Source: Rostratula benghalensis (taxonomy: Eukaryota > Chordata > Aves > Charadriiformes > Rostratulidae). Taken from it: 64,000 nucleotides of DNA. The notes below the pieces were generated by a model. That model saw only the letters and a list, made by a program, of their open reading frames with translations, did not search any database and was not told the DNA's origin. Position 1 is the first letter of the stretch, and the number at the start of each line of letters is the position of its first letter. Of the stretch, positions 23,001 to 34,560 are shown one piece after another. The stretch lies in NCBI GenBank assembly GCA_013399305.1, contig VXAI01000019.1, positions 2,927,279 to 2,991,278 of the forward strand, given 5' to 3'. The position numbers and the translations under genes were made by a program.

Positions 23001-24073
23001 TAGGTTTCTTAGTAAGAAAATGTGGAGATTTTATATTCCTTTTAAGCCATATTTCTACTAAGAAATAAATTCAACTTGCAATATAAACACTAACCTTGCA
23101 GTACAAACCTTAATACTCAATGGCAGTATCAAAAATCTGAATAATTTTCAGGAGCCATCAATAGCAAGGGGAGGCCTCTGAAATACATTTCCTGACAGAA
23201 AGAAGGAAAATATTTGATTTGTTTTGAAATATCTCTTCTTAGTCAAAGTGCACTGAGATTGTGTTGGAAAATAGTGCCAGTTTCCTGTCATTTCTTTGAC
23301 TGTAAATCATGCTCAAAAGGAGAGCTTGGCTATACTAAAAATCAAATGAAAAATTCTTGTTACTTATTGTTATGGAGCATTTCTAATATCATCTCTGAAT
23401 TAGGAACACCCATTAAAATGAGTCTTTGGAGATGTTAATGTTGCCAGCATTGTTCTTTATGAATACCTTTTGCACAGAAAAGCAAAATGCGAGTAGAGTT
23501 TTCTGTGGAAAATCATGCTGACTGAATACCACCCACAGATTGGATATCATCCAGTTAAGTCATCCTCTTCCCATTTTTAAACATCACTCATAGAACATAC
23601 ATTCCAAAACACACGCAAAGATTTATAGCAAAACTAGATCACCTAGAATAATATGTATTAGGTTTAAATATAAGCCATCCTGAGCCTGAGTGACAGGCTG
23701 TTTTTACTGCCTAATAATGCAGAACTTTAAATGTGCAGAGCAGCAGGTTTTAGCTGACTAATAATAAATAGTTGTTCTACTTCATATGGAAAAATCTTTT
23801 GGAACAGGTTGTTATGAACTTACTCATCTTCTTGGTAGCAGAAATCAGTTCAATCTCCCATCCGCAGAGAAACAGCTCAAGGAAGGGTCATCTGAGTGTT
23901 GACATAGAATTGTGTGCAAACACTATGAAAATAGCTTTCTGAAAAAATAATGATGAGAAAGAAGGGTCCAGCTCCAGTCCAGTTTTCTACTTCTTGCTTC
24001 TGTCTTGAAAAAAAGGATCCAGCATCATGACCTTCCTCAAAAGACTGTCTGTTTGGTTTTTTAAATAATTTTG
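20068..24073. other. Unique non-coding stretch, about 4 kb
   Basis: No gene or transposon is recognised. A C-rich tract (22545-22567) and a T run near 21441 are the only simple-sequence features. Frames of 71-74 codons at 22249, 22853 and 23214 have no domains. Confidence 0.6.
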
Positions 24074-24094
24074 GCTCTCCAAATTTTGGAGAGC
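24074..24094. repeat. Perfect 10-base inverted repeat
   Basis: GCTCTCCAAA and TTTGGAGAGC flank a single T. The spacer is too short for a stable RNA loop without opening the innermost pairs. It could equally be a palindromic protein-binding site. Confidence 0.85.
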
Positions 24095-26025
24095 TCTGTC
24101 ATTTTCACTCTAAAATATTCCCTTGGATTATTTCAGTGGCCTTGAGAATTCAGCTGATGCAGAGTCCTACAGAGCACAACCTTTATGCAAGAATACACTG
24201 TTGCCTTGAATTGAAAACATGAACATCCAGCACTAGGTTGGGCTCTTTGTGGTTCTTTCTAAAGTATTTGTTGCCTCTGTGTTTCGGTGACCATTTATCT
24301 ATTTCCATCCAAAGGAAATGGTGACTACAAGCTATGATAACCCCAAGATCATAAAGGTTTGACCAAGGAGGATGAGGAGTTAAGAGAGATTATTATATTG
24401 AAGAAATTTTAAAAAAACAAAAACAAACAAACAAACAAAATAAAACCAAAAAACCCCCATGCTAGATAAGAAAAAGAAGTGGGGAAAAATTGTTTGACAC
24501 ACTTTTGTGTCCAAAAAGGTAAAGGGAAATTCAAAGCAAACCAGGAATGACTTGTCCACTACTTCTTAGAGATAAATAAATAGCTTACAAATACAACAAT
24601 TTGTGCAAACCAAAGTTCCCAGATGTTTCATTGTTTCTCTTATGAATAATATTTTAGACCTCAGTGATGTGTCAAAGATGGGCCAGCCCTGCATATAAAT
24701 CCAAATTGTTATTCATGTTATGATTTTGTATTCCAACACATACCCTGTGACAGAACACTGATGTGAATGCATAATACTCTATAAGGGATTAAGGAAATCT
24801 TAGTAAAGTAAAAAACAAACAGGCCAAGAAAAACTAAAACAGTAAAGAAAAAGCATGAAATAAACCCATAAAAATACAAAGCAAATAAAAATTTTGAAAG
24901 CAGCCAGTGAATTTTAAATAAATGCATTCTGACTTCTGCTTCTCAATGGGATAAGGTTAGTAGAGGCTCCTCTCATGTGAAGAATATTGTACACAGGAAA
25001 GCCTGGCCCTGACTCCTACTTTCCTAATTTAAACAAGGAGCTGAACACCCATGAGCAAAAACAGAGAAGTCAACTACCGATGAATAATTTCATTTGTGTA
25101 TAGAAATTTGGCTAGAAATTGAGGTTACATAACTCTCTAGGAAATCTGTCCAAGTTTGACATACATTCCAAAACACATCCTATATCTTTCACTGCATCAT
25201 AAAATTTGCAAAAGCCCATTGGAGCGACACATAAATATTATATTGTTATGTTTTAACTGGACACTCCATATTCATTGTGACAAGGGGATAATGCAGCTTT
25301 CTGTGCATGAAAACTATTCCCAACTCCATTTCAAGTTTCCTTTTCTCTTCTGCTGCAACAGATTTCCAAAACTAAGTTCCTCCAAGCACAGTTTTCATTC
25401 AGAGCTCAGTTTCTGTGAGCGGAGGGTAGACTTGTGCTTACTTCACTTGTAATTTTTGAGCACAGGAAAGCAAGCTGTGATAATGGTCTTCAAATGTATA
25501 TAAAGGGTTGCTGCAGAGAGGAAAGGGATAAACTGCTTTCCATATCTGGAATGTGTGTGACAAGAAGTGAATTAAAGCAAGATAGATTAAGGCTGAAATA
25601 CGTTAAGGACCATATTGCTTTGGGAGACTGTGGAAACACCACAACTGGGTGTTAGACGGTATCTGTCAAGCATGGGCAAGGTGCACTTGATTTTGCCTTG
25701 AGGAAAGAAATGGAGTAGATAATCTCCTAACGTTCCTGCCAGCTGTGTTTTCTATTATTCTTGGTGACTAGACATTAGAAAGAAATCATGTGTGATTTAT
25801 CTGTGTGCCAATGGATACACTAGTTTCTTTCCATCTCGGTGATTAATTGTTCTAATGCAAAGTTACCAAAACTTTATACTACAGTTAGTGAGACTTTTGC
25901 ACAACTCAGAAGTTCTTAAAAACTGACATCCAAACCCACTTCAAAACAGCTTTCGACCAAAATGTTATTAATATTTTTTTTTGCAATTTTCTAAAACACA
26001 TTAATTAAAAAATAGGTTTGGGGGC
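24095..26025. other. Non-coding stretch with (CAAA)n tract
   Basis: No gene is recognised. An A-rich (CAAA)n tract lies at 24411-24456. Domain-free frames of 69-98 codons occur at 24718-25655. Confidence 0.6.
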
Positions 26026-26083
26026 TTTTTTTTTTAGTTTGATTTTTTTGTTTGTTTGTTTGTTGGTTAATTGGGGTTTTTTG
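26026..26083. repeat. T-rich (GTTT)n simple repeat
   Basis: T runs with GTTTGTTTGTTTGTT, then TTGGGGTTTTTTG. Ordinary low-complexity sequence. Confidence 0.85.
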
Positions 26084-27627
26084 TGGATACGTGCCATAAA
26101 TCTCTCATTAAAATTTCAAATTCTAGCTTACGTTTCCCTTCAGATTTAAAATAACCTAATGCTGATTATTTATGGAACACTACCATCACTGTAGATAACA
26201 ATGTCTTAGACTGGTGATAACAGACATGTACAACTAAGGTAAAATACTATAGCTCATTTGTGACTGATTAGACAAGGTTGTTGAGTCGAGGTGGGATGAA
26301 AAAAGGATGTGCTATTTTTCTAAATAAGGTTGTATAACAATTTGTCTCCTTTTGTAATACTTTAGAATTTTTAAAGCCTTTGAGTCCCTTTTTCTGATAT
26401 AAGAAGGCACTCTTGTTGATCATTTGTAGAACTAGGATAACATCATAACTCCTATGAAAGTAGCCTATATTTAACTGGATAATTAATTTCCAAAAGGAGG
26501 ATCTGGTTCAACAAGCAAATTAAACAAAGAGGGAAACCTAAGTAATTCAGGAAGGGAGGGAAGGAGGGAAATGAGAGATAATTCAAATTTGCAAGGCAAA
26601 TTCATGGCACACAACAACTGAAGGTCACAGTAACCTTGCAGAATTTTACATATGCAAACTTATATGATCAGAATATTGTTCTCACAATGTTTTCCCAGTA
26701 TGAGAGGCTCTTAAACAGTGGGACTGTTCCACTTATTTTTCTGTAAAATGTTTCCATGAGCAATTCAAGGCAAACCCATAGTTAGGTTCCATTAAGTCCT
26801 CTTTCTGTTGGAATACCAGCACAAATTGGCTTTTGTCCAAATTCTGATCATCACTTTTTTTTATTTTTATCTTCTAGACTTGCGTATTCATTACAAAATT
26901 AGCCTTTTTATTACTTTTTATTTATTTTTAAGTCCTGGAATTAAGAAAATACGATGCTGAACCTCATTGATTGTAACTGTAACTGTAGCACTTAAAGAAA
27001 GAGAGTAGAAGAAGAGAGGAGCTGAAGAAACTTGCGTTGTCCAACAAGAAAAACTCCTGGGAGGTTGCAGCTGACTTGAGAGATGCCGAGGTTATACCCT
27101 TTCTGTTGCTCATTCCTATGTCAATTGTCATTCACATATCAATTCAAGGAGAAATGGACTAATGCATGTGAGAAACTCACATTGATAGAGAATCATCAGT
27201 TGTAGGAACTAGTGGCATAGATTGTGCCTGGCAAGCAGGATCTCTCACTACTTAAAATCTAAAGTTCCAGAACATGCATCTGGATCTATGACAAAAGGGT
27301 GTTATTGTGAAGATTTGTCAAGGTCTCATAAATTTAGTCTTCTACTAAAGAGTATGTCTAAAAAACCTGTTACTGAAGTAATTACAGGGCTTGAAAAGTG
27401 ACACATTTAATACAATGTATTATTTCCCTCTAATTTTAATTAAAAAATTAAATTTTCAGTTTGACAGTACTATCTTTTTTGGCCAGTGGAAAAAATAAAA
27501 AAAGAAAAAATTGTTCATTTAAGATTTAGAATGCATGAAGTTATTTATAGAAACAAGAACACATAAACGTGATATAATTAAAATTTGAGCCAGTAAAGCC
27601 ATTCTGGCTAAAAGTAACAATAATTTT
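26084..27627. other. Unique non-coding stretch up to the assembly gap
   Basis: No gene is recognised. A purine-rich GAAGGGAGGGAAGGAGGG tract lies at 26551-26568. The last 200 bases before the gap are very A+T rich. Confidence 0.6.
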
Positions 27628-27817
27628 NNNNNNNNNNNNNNNNNNNNNNNNNNNNNNNNNNNNNNNNNNNNNNNNNNNNNNNNNNNNNNNNNNNNNNNNN
27701 NNNNNNNNNNNNNNNNNNNNNNNNNNNNNNNNNNNNNNNNNNNNNNNNNNNNNNNNNNNNNNNNNNNNNNNNNNNNNNNNNNNNNNNNNNNNNNNNNNNN
27801 NNNNNNNNNNNNNNNNN
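27628..27817. other. Assembly gap (190 N)
   Basis: One hundred and ninety consecutive N. The right flank carries short repeats (GTATTTAGTAC at 27818-27828 and 27846-27856), so the missing sequence may be tandemly repeated. The true length is unknown. Confidence 0.99.
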
Positions 27818-28019
27818 GTATTTAGTACTATTTTAGTACTACATAGTATTTAGTACAAAAAAGTATTCCTGGTATTTACGGAATATCAGAAAAATGCCCC
27901 AGAGAAATTGAATTATTTGGGAAGTGGGATTTCATCTCTTTGAATAGATTTTTACCCTCCTTTGGGAATGAGGACATGGACAGAGATGTCTATGCAGCAA
28001 CTTTGGAGGGAGGTCCTTT
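27818..28019. other. Gap flank with short direct repeats
   Basis: GTATTTAGTAC occurs twice 28 bases apart, with a related TTTTAGTACT between. The rest is unique. Confidence 0.7.
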
Positions 28020-28620
28020 GGGACAGCAGCATGGGGAAGGCGACTCTAACACAACATCTTTTGAAACGATCAACACGGAGGCACTGATTGGTTTCCGAGC
28101 ATAACCTAAGGTTTTCAGCTGGCAGATGACAGGTATCCTTTTCCCATTGTCACTGCGTTAGACTAATCGCTTCCCTCTCTCCTGGGGTACAGATTTATGG
28201 CTGCATGCCTGGCACTGCATGTGTCAGGCGTAACTGTCCTTGGCTGTGAAAAATAGAGCACTGCTGCAGCAGCTCGATGGAGAAAGCGGAGCTGCTTAGC
28301 TGAGGAACTGCAAGGGATAATTATTTCTTTCTCTTTCCGTGTATTTCTGAAGAGCAATATCAATGCCTCCCTGTGGGAGCCACAAGATCAACTTGAGCTG
28401 GTCAGTGGTAGAGTTAGTCTGGGAGCAGGACGATGCCCGCTGTATTTGCCCTGGTTTCACATCGTTGGAGGGGCAAAATAAAAAGTTGTAGGGAGCAATT
28501 AATAATCAGCCGGTCAGCCTCACCTGCAGGGACTGTCTTGCTGCTGTCTCACAGGTGGAAGTGTAAATGTGGGGTTTCAGAAGACTTCTCTATGGTGAAG
28601 ATGCATGTCTACCAACTGGC
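28020..28620. promoter_or_regulatory. Candidate conserved non-coding element or enhancer
   Basis: It is richer in G+C than its surroundings and keeps CpGs in otherwise CpG-poor DNA. It carries E-boxes (CACCTGCAGG near 28522; CAGGTG near 28553) and CAATTAATAATCAGC near 28497. A 107-codon frame from 28433 has no recognisable domain. No TATA box or long CpG island is present, so a promoter is less likely than an enhancer. Conservation is untested. Confidence 0.25.
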
Positions 28621-28664
28621 ACGCAGTGAAGGGAACTCTGCACCACTCGTCTTCCAGACTCAAA

Positions 28665-28705
28665 ATTTTCCTTGCATAAATGATTGGCTATTTTCCTTGC
28701 ATAAA
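28665..28705. repeat. 16-base direct repeat, 25-base period
   Basis: ATTTTCCTTGCATAAA occurs at 28665-28680 and again at 28690-28705. It looks like a local 25-base duplication inside otherwise complex sequence. Confidence 0.9.
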
Positions 28706-28759
28706 CTTGCCCTAGTTTTTGAATGCTCAATTTTAGGTATATTTTTTTTTGCCTAGAGG

Positions 28760-29080
28760 CAGTAACTTTTAATCCTGTAGTAAAATACAGCCTAAAATTA
28801 TTATTCTCGGTTTTATCCAGTTGCAGAGAATGATGAGAAAAATAAATCAATGTCTGATAATGTGCCATAAATCTTAGGGGATTTCTGGTGGGTTTAAGAG
28901 TGTCCTTGTAAAATAATGCTCTGATTGCACAGAGAAATGTCAGCCTGGGTAAATTATCTGAATAAAAGTGGCTGATAGATGTTATGATAGTTATTCTTGA
29001 GGTCACTTTGAAAGCTGTGCTAAGAACAGGCCGCGGTCCCAGCCTCACATTAAAAACGCAGAAGAGAAGAGATTCAAAAC
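28760..29080. promoter_or_regulatory. Candidate conserved non-coding element
   Basis: Complex, non-repetitive sequence with a MEIS-like TGATAGATG (near 28973), AAATTATCTGAATAAAAG and a GGCCGCGGTCCC block (near 29029) with two CpGs. It overlaps the 152-codon minus-strand frame at 28590-29048, whose translation I do not recognise. Inference only. Confidence 0.22.
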
Positions 29081-29760
29081 ATCACTTCCCTCTGCTTTTT
29101 GTTCTTGTTTTTTTAAAGTAACGCATGGGAGGGTGAATTTTTAATGCAACAAGTGCTATTAGATATTGATAAATTATACTTATCTAGTGTAACCATAGAC
29201 CTGTCAGTCAGATAGAAATGCTGCTTTCAGGCAATACAGTAGGGCTCCGTAAAGAGCTTTCAATTTGCAAATCAAAAGGGTTCTGAACAAGATATTAATG
29301 AGTGTGAAAGGGGATGGACCGTAACACAACCTCTGCTGGTGGCAGAAGAATCGTGAAGGTCAGGGATGCAAGCTCTCTGTGCAGCTGTGTGATGAGGAGG
29401 AATCAGGTCTGCTCTCTCCCTGCCTCTGCAGCTCCTGTCCTGCTGGGGGTTTATCCACAGCACAGTTCCAGCCAATCTGACTTCCTAAACCTCTAAGTAT
29501 ATAGCTGGTGGGGGAAAATAAATAAATAATTACAGAAATCCTTAGTGTTTCCGTGCAAGTATCGTTATCAAGTCAGAGCCTCTTTCACTAATCTTAAAAA
29601 TCCTGCCAACAGAGATGAAATCTTCCTCCTTCCTGCCGTTTTCCCTGGCAAATATGCTGTTTGAAGTAATTTCACAGCAAATCAGAGTGCTTGCTTTGTA
29701 TATCAGATTCTTCAGTCAGATAAGGAATTACAGAGTTATTTTAACAAATGTCTTCACACT
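29081..29760. promoter_or_regulatory. Candidate regulatory stretch with POU octamer-like site
   Basis: A palindromic ATTTGCAAAT (29263-29272), a POU-factor octamer variant, is followed by CAAAAGG. Downstream are AAATAAATAATTACAG, GTTATCAAGTCAGAGCC and similar words in complex sequence up to about 29760. Single motifs are weak evidence. Confidence 0.2.
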
Positions 29761-32700
29761 TTTCAGTGAGAAGATATAGAAAACCCCTTGTTTTTCTCTG
29801 TTCTGATAATGGATAGTTATACCTAATTTTTATACAGCCATTTATTTTATACAGCCATATGAAGAATGTAACCTTTGTAGTGCTATACTATGTTATAAGA
29901 GAGAGGTTTTAATGATTTTTGCTCCTGCACCCCAATTTTCTTCTTTCCGTCAAGCACTGAAAAGTGAAGATAAAGCAGTGCCAAAAAGACAACAAATGCT
30001 ACAAAAGAAAATTTGCCCAGAGGATATTTATGGTATTCATGGTACCAGAGAGTACTAGAAGTGCCCAAAATAAGATCTAGCCCACCCTAGGACACGGAGA
30101 TAGGAGCAACCATCTCCACCTGCTCTTTATAACCAATGTGTTTTGTTTTACCACAAACCAGCACCAACAGGAACAAAAGAACAAATATCAAAACTTTTAG
30201 CCATTGTCCCCAGAAGGTCTTTTGTGTGCTGGAGACCCTTTTTTTTTTTTTTTCCCCACTATAAACCCAATTAAAGATATTTTTATACATTGGAAAAAGG
30301 CAAGTTTTGGAAGATAAATACAGCCAGTTGAAGATCAGGAACTGATCGAGGCTATACCTTAAGATCCACAGAATTTTTACAGATGCCTTTTGTGCTTCTT
30401 TTTTTCAGAAAGACCAGATGCCACTGAACATTTAATTCTTTCTTGAGTCCTCCTTAATTTTCTCTCCTTTACTGTTAAGCACCAAGCCTGCGATTTGATT
30501 TTCTCTTTCTGTGTTTAGGGAACCTTATCTTGTTTCCTTTTATGTTCCTCTGCTTTTCTGATTTTATCCCTAAGGGGCTTGAGCTGTTCCTTTATATTCA
30601 CGTTTAGACCTGTAATCTTCTTTCCACATTTTGTTTGATTCTTTTTGAATTTTCAGGTCACTGGAGAAATTCTGATGCCTCCACAATAGTTTCTTTACTA
30701 TTCTGCCATTCCTTGGTTCACTTGTGTATAACTTACCACTATGCATTAAATATCTTCTCTTTCAGTAACTCCCAGCAGCGCTACACTCACTTGCCCTTCA
30801 AGCCTTTTTTTCTTTCCAGTAGACTATCTCCTGTACTCCTGCAACTGGTGAAGTCTGCCTTCCCCCTCCACCACCACTTTCCTGCTCTTTTACCTTCATA
30901 TTACTTTCCACAGGTATTCTTTCACAGTTTCACTTGCAGAAGGTAGCTTTTTTTTTTCCCCCCTCCCATTCTATCATTTTTCTTAGTTGACCCAAGATCT
31001 AAACCAGGAGCTTCCTTTACTCTCCAAAATAAAAGCTGCCCCAAAATATTCTGTGCACTGACTGTGTCATCCTGCTTTGTTCATTAGCTATCTCTGAGCA
31101 TTTATAATCTCATTTTTTTTTACAAAGGCTTTAATTTTAGGAATATTAAACTACTCATCAAAAAAATCATCTTGTCCTCTGGCCTATGTGCAACATGTAA
31201 ATTCAGCTCGACATTTCTTTTCCTTTTCTACCGTTAAACAGGAAATCTGAAAAAACCTCTCTCCTTTCCATGAACTTATGAAAAAATACACCTTTGATAC
31301 ATGGTATACCTTTCTTTCTTGTCCTCACACCTACCATTCCTAAGAAGATCTATCCCTGTAACAGTAATGTACCCTCGTGATTTAGTTCATCAACTTTCTA
31401 GGATGCCATTTTCATTTGTTTATCTACACTTTAGTGAAGGAGTGTTGCCTACACACTCCCACACTGTGTAACAACACCCCAAAGGCTGGTCTCCTGCTTG
31501 ACCCTGTCATGACTGTACTACTGGTGATTTTCCTCTCACTAATTTTAGACAGAAGACTAGGCTTTTGGTTTTGGTTGTTTTTTTTTTTCTTTCCCTCTCT
31601 TCACCTCTGAGATTTTATCACTCATCCCAATCAAGTCTGTTTTATAATCTCCTTCCCTGTGTGCACTCCGAGATGTCCTTCCCTTTCCTTTTGACATGGA
31701 CCTCAAATCTTTTTTGCTGCCTCCTTTGTGTAATGCCATGCCAGACATCATGACACCTGTCTGCACTCCTTAGTCTTCTGAAATATTCATCTTGGAGTCA
31801 TCTTCCTCCATCTGCCTCTAATATCTTCATCATGCTGTGCTGCTACCTCTCCTTCCACCACTGCTGTCAGATGCTTGCAGTCTCCTTCATACCTCAAGGT
31901 ATTCAATATTGCAGTACCGTTAGGCTCATGTAAATAGAGATATTTTACTTATCTTTCTGACATAGCCCTTCTTGTGGGTGCAAGTAGGAGCACATTCCTG
32001 AAAGGATATTTGTCTGCACATTAAGGTAGCCAAGGTCAGGACCTTCAAAAAGACCTTTAGATAATGATTCTTCTTTGTAAATGATCTTAGGTACTAATAC
32101 AGGCATGGAGTGTTCCTATTTTAGACTGTTCCGCATGTGAGCACTTTTTCTTTCAAGAAGAGGTAATAATAGAAAACTAAGAATAGAATGAATCAGAACA
32201 GAATTAAAATATAACCTTGACTTTCTTGCCTCTTCGACCCTCAGGAAATCACACGCTGATTGTACAGATTGCTTAGTATTTTCTGAATTCCTTTATTGTG
32301 AGCCCTTTTGGGGAAGCAGGAGTCATTATGTCTCTGCTGTTGTAGGGGTGGGTGGCTGAGTCCCACCCTGGGAGCACAGGAATAAGCAGAACCTTGGGAC
32401 AGAAAACACCACTGGGGCAGGGTAATTATATGATTTTTAATATGCCTTCCTCTTCAGCCTGTGTTCAGGTTCTGCTTATCACAGTGCTTAGCCATTGGTC
32501 TCCTCTAGTGATGCACTAGATGCCATACACCAGACAACCATGGGCCAGAAAGGAGCATATTTTAAAAATGCATGAACATGCAGCTGTACAATTTCAGCTG
32601 TTTCCTGTGGTTTTTCACCGAGCCTGCCACATCAATGTATTTTGAGTGGTAAAGAATAAGCGTTTCTCATGTTCCTAATGTATAGTGCCATATTTTATGG

Positions 32701-32889
32701 GCTATTGTGTTTGGCAATGTTTACATTACAGTGGTTATGTGTTATACAGACTGTTATAGTTGTGTCAGCAAACTCAGCCCTTTCAATTTCATGAACTCCA
32801 TTTTTTTTTTTTTGGATGTATAACCCAGTCACAACACTTCGCTCCAGGCTAAAAATTCTGTTGCATTCCTAACACCAAACACTTTTATT
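29761..32889. other. Unique non-coding stretch, about 3.1 kb
   Basis: No gene is recognised. A 14-base direct repeat TTTTATACAGCCAT lies at 29828-29841 and 29845-29858. Pyrimidine-rich DNA occurs at 30400-31900 with T runs near 30239-30253 and 31578. Frames of 61-103 codons there are biased in composition and not convincing. Confidence 0.6.
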
Positions 32890-33228
32890 TGTTTTAATTA
32901 AAATAAGACATCCATTTAGCTTCTGAATGTTTTTCTACTAACCACACCAAACTAAAACTAAAGTACACTTACTCATTTTGAAGCTTGTGTAAATGTCCCA
33001 TAGGTGAGTGAAAAGGGCAAAATAAAATAAAAAGATTCAAATGAGCCATTAAGAAAAATCAACAGATTTTAAAACATTTCCAAATTTATCATGCATTATC
33101 TCTTTGCTAATTGGACTGTTCTACATTGAGAGTGATCTTTTTATCATCTAATTGTACTGCTGTTCAATGCTAGCTTTGATGATATAATTTGAGCCATACC
33201 TGGAACCAACCTTTCTAGGGCATTTCAG
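32890..33228. promoter_or_regulatory. Candidate conserved non-coding element
   Basis: Complex AT-rich sequence with TTTTAATTAAAATAAG (palindromic TTTTAATTAAAA core, near 32893), TTATCATGCATTATC and TTTGCTAATTGGACTG. The texture resembles deeply conserved non-coding DNA. Not provable here. Confidence 0.2.
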
Positions 33229-33269
33229 AAGCTGTCACAGCTGCCTAAAAGTGCATTGAGCAGCTTAAG
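33229..33269 (+). other. Exon-like module with consensus donor (41 nt)
   Basis: Preceded by CTTTCTAGGGCATTTCAG and ended by TTAAG|GTAAGTATA, a full nine-base donor consensus. The first frame is open (KLSQLPKSALSSL) and the second hits a TGA. I recognise no protein. A non-coding RNA exon or chance are the alternatives; chance is most likely. Confidence 0.12.
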
Positions 33270-33999
33270 GTAAGTATATTCCAGAATTAGAACCAGGAAA
33301 CATCCATTCAGACTGAGACCCCATGCTTTAGTCACACTCTTAAGACTTCTACAAGAGGGAGGGCTGACTGTGTAATTTATTCCTAATTACCTAGTGCCAT
33401 GACAGTGGCAGAGCAATCACTGTGAGCGGTATCTAGGGTAGGGTTTACCTCTGTTTCTTGCCCTGAGCACTACCTGCTTACAGAGAAACCTGCTGCTCCC
33501 CAAGAGCGGCAGAATCTGGTTCCTAATTGCCAGTAATTCCTTCGCTCCTTGAGCTTCTTCCAATCCGGATGCAGTCAACATTAACACCAGCCTTAGAAGT
33601 GTTATAAAATCTCCACTATAATTCCTCTTTAATTAGCATCCTATTATCTTAAATTGCTTCAACAATTTATTTTTTTTTATTTTTATTCCCCCTAAAGCTC
33701 CTCCATTCTTTCAGTAACACCCTTTCTGTAAAACTGCCTGAGTATTTCACCACTGGTTGGATCTGCTACAGTTTTTTGGGGGTTTGTTTTGGGCCTTCCC
33801 TCCCCCCCCCCACCTTTTGTCTTTTAATAGCTTATTGAAAAGGAGAGAAAAGCACAGTGGGCTCTTGGTAGAGTGCAGTAGTGTCGGTGTTAGTGTTCTC
33901 AGGGTTTTCCTTTCTCCAGAGCATAATGGTTGAACTAAGTCTTGTGGTGAAGAGCAAACCTGCTGGGCTTAATGGCAATAAACTTGCAAAGAGTGAGAG
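33270..33999. other. Non-coding stretch with C-rich tract
   Basis: No gene is recognised. A C-rich tract lies at 33795-33814. Confidence 0.6.
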
Positions 34000-34560
34000 A
34001 GTTGTTCACTCAAGTTCAATGCCTGAATAGCTCTCCGCGGCTCTAATTAGGACTCTGGTTCTGAGTAGGTAATTAAATATGGGATTGGTTATCCAAGCGA
34101 AGGGATTAAGGCGAACATGTAACCCTTCACATTCATGGGAAAAGAGGAGGTCCTGGGCTTCTGTGGGCTGGCTGGCATTACAACCTGCTCCGCTTGGAAC
34201 ACCTTGAACTGTGCCTGTGTGGGACAGAGAGAGGCACAGCCGGAATGCGGCACACCGCGAGCAGCCGCTGGACAAGCCAAGCTGACGTTTTCTCTTTGAG
34301 AAAGATGCTCCTTATCCAGTGGGAAAAATGAGCATCATTGTCTTATCAATCAAAATAAAAACAGTGCCATATTTTCAGCTGGTGGATTGTCTGCTTCGAG
34401 ACCTCTCCCCCACTCCCCCCACCCCTCTGTTATTTCATGGATGGCTGAGCGAGAGCTGCGATACAGGACATGCATATTTGTGCTTTAAGGGCTGTTTCTC
34501 AGACAGAAGGGTGTGTTTAATTTCAGTAATCACCTAAAGCAGATACCTTGGATGCACATA
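34000..34560. promoter_or_regulatory. Candidate enhancer-like element
   Basis: The combination is unusual for this window. It has a CpG-retaining core (CTCCGCGGCTC near 34032; ACACCGCGAGCAGCCGCTGG near 34253). It also has TCTAATTAGG, GGTAATTAAAT, an OTX/PITX-like GGGATTAAGG, and ATCAATCAAAATAAAA near 34346, which resembles a PBX/HOX half-site array. An 89-codon minus-strand frame across it has no recognisable domain. There is no TATA box or initiator evidence. Enhancer identity is inferred. Confidence 0.28.

Noticed and set aside
26551..26572. Possible G-quadruplex in a GGGAGGGAAGGAGGG tract
   Set aside because: One of the four runs has only two G, so only a weak two-layer structure is possible.
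28590..29048. 152-codon minus-strand ORF
   Set aside because: No recognisable domain, no clear splice or start context and unusual composition. It overlaps sequence that looks like conserved non-coding DNA, so its openness is probably incidental, though a protein search would settle it.
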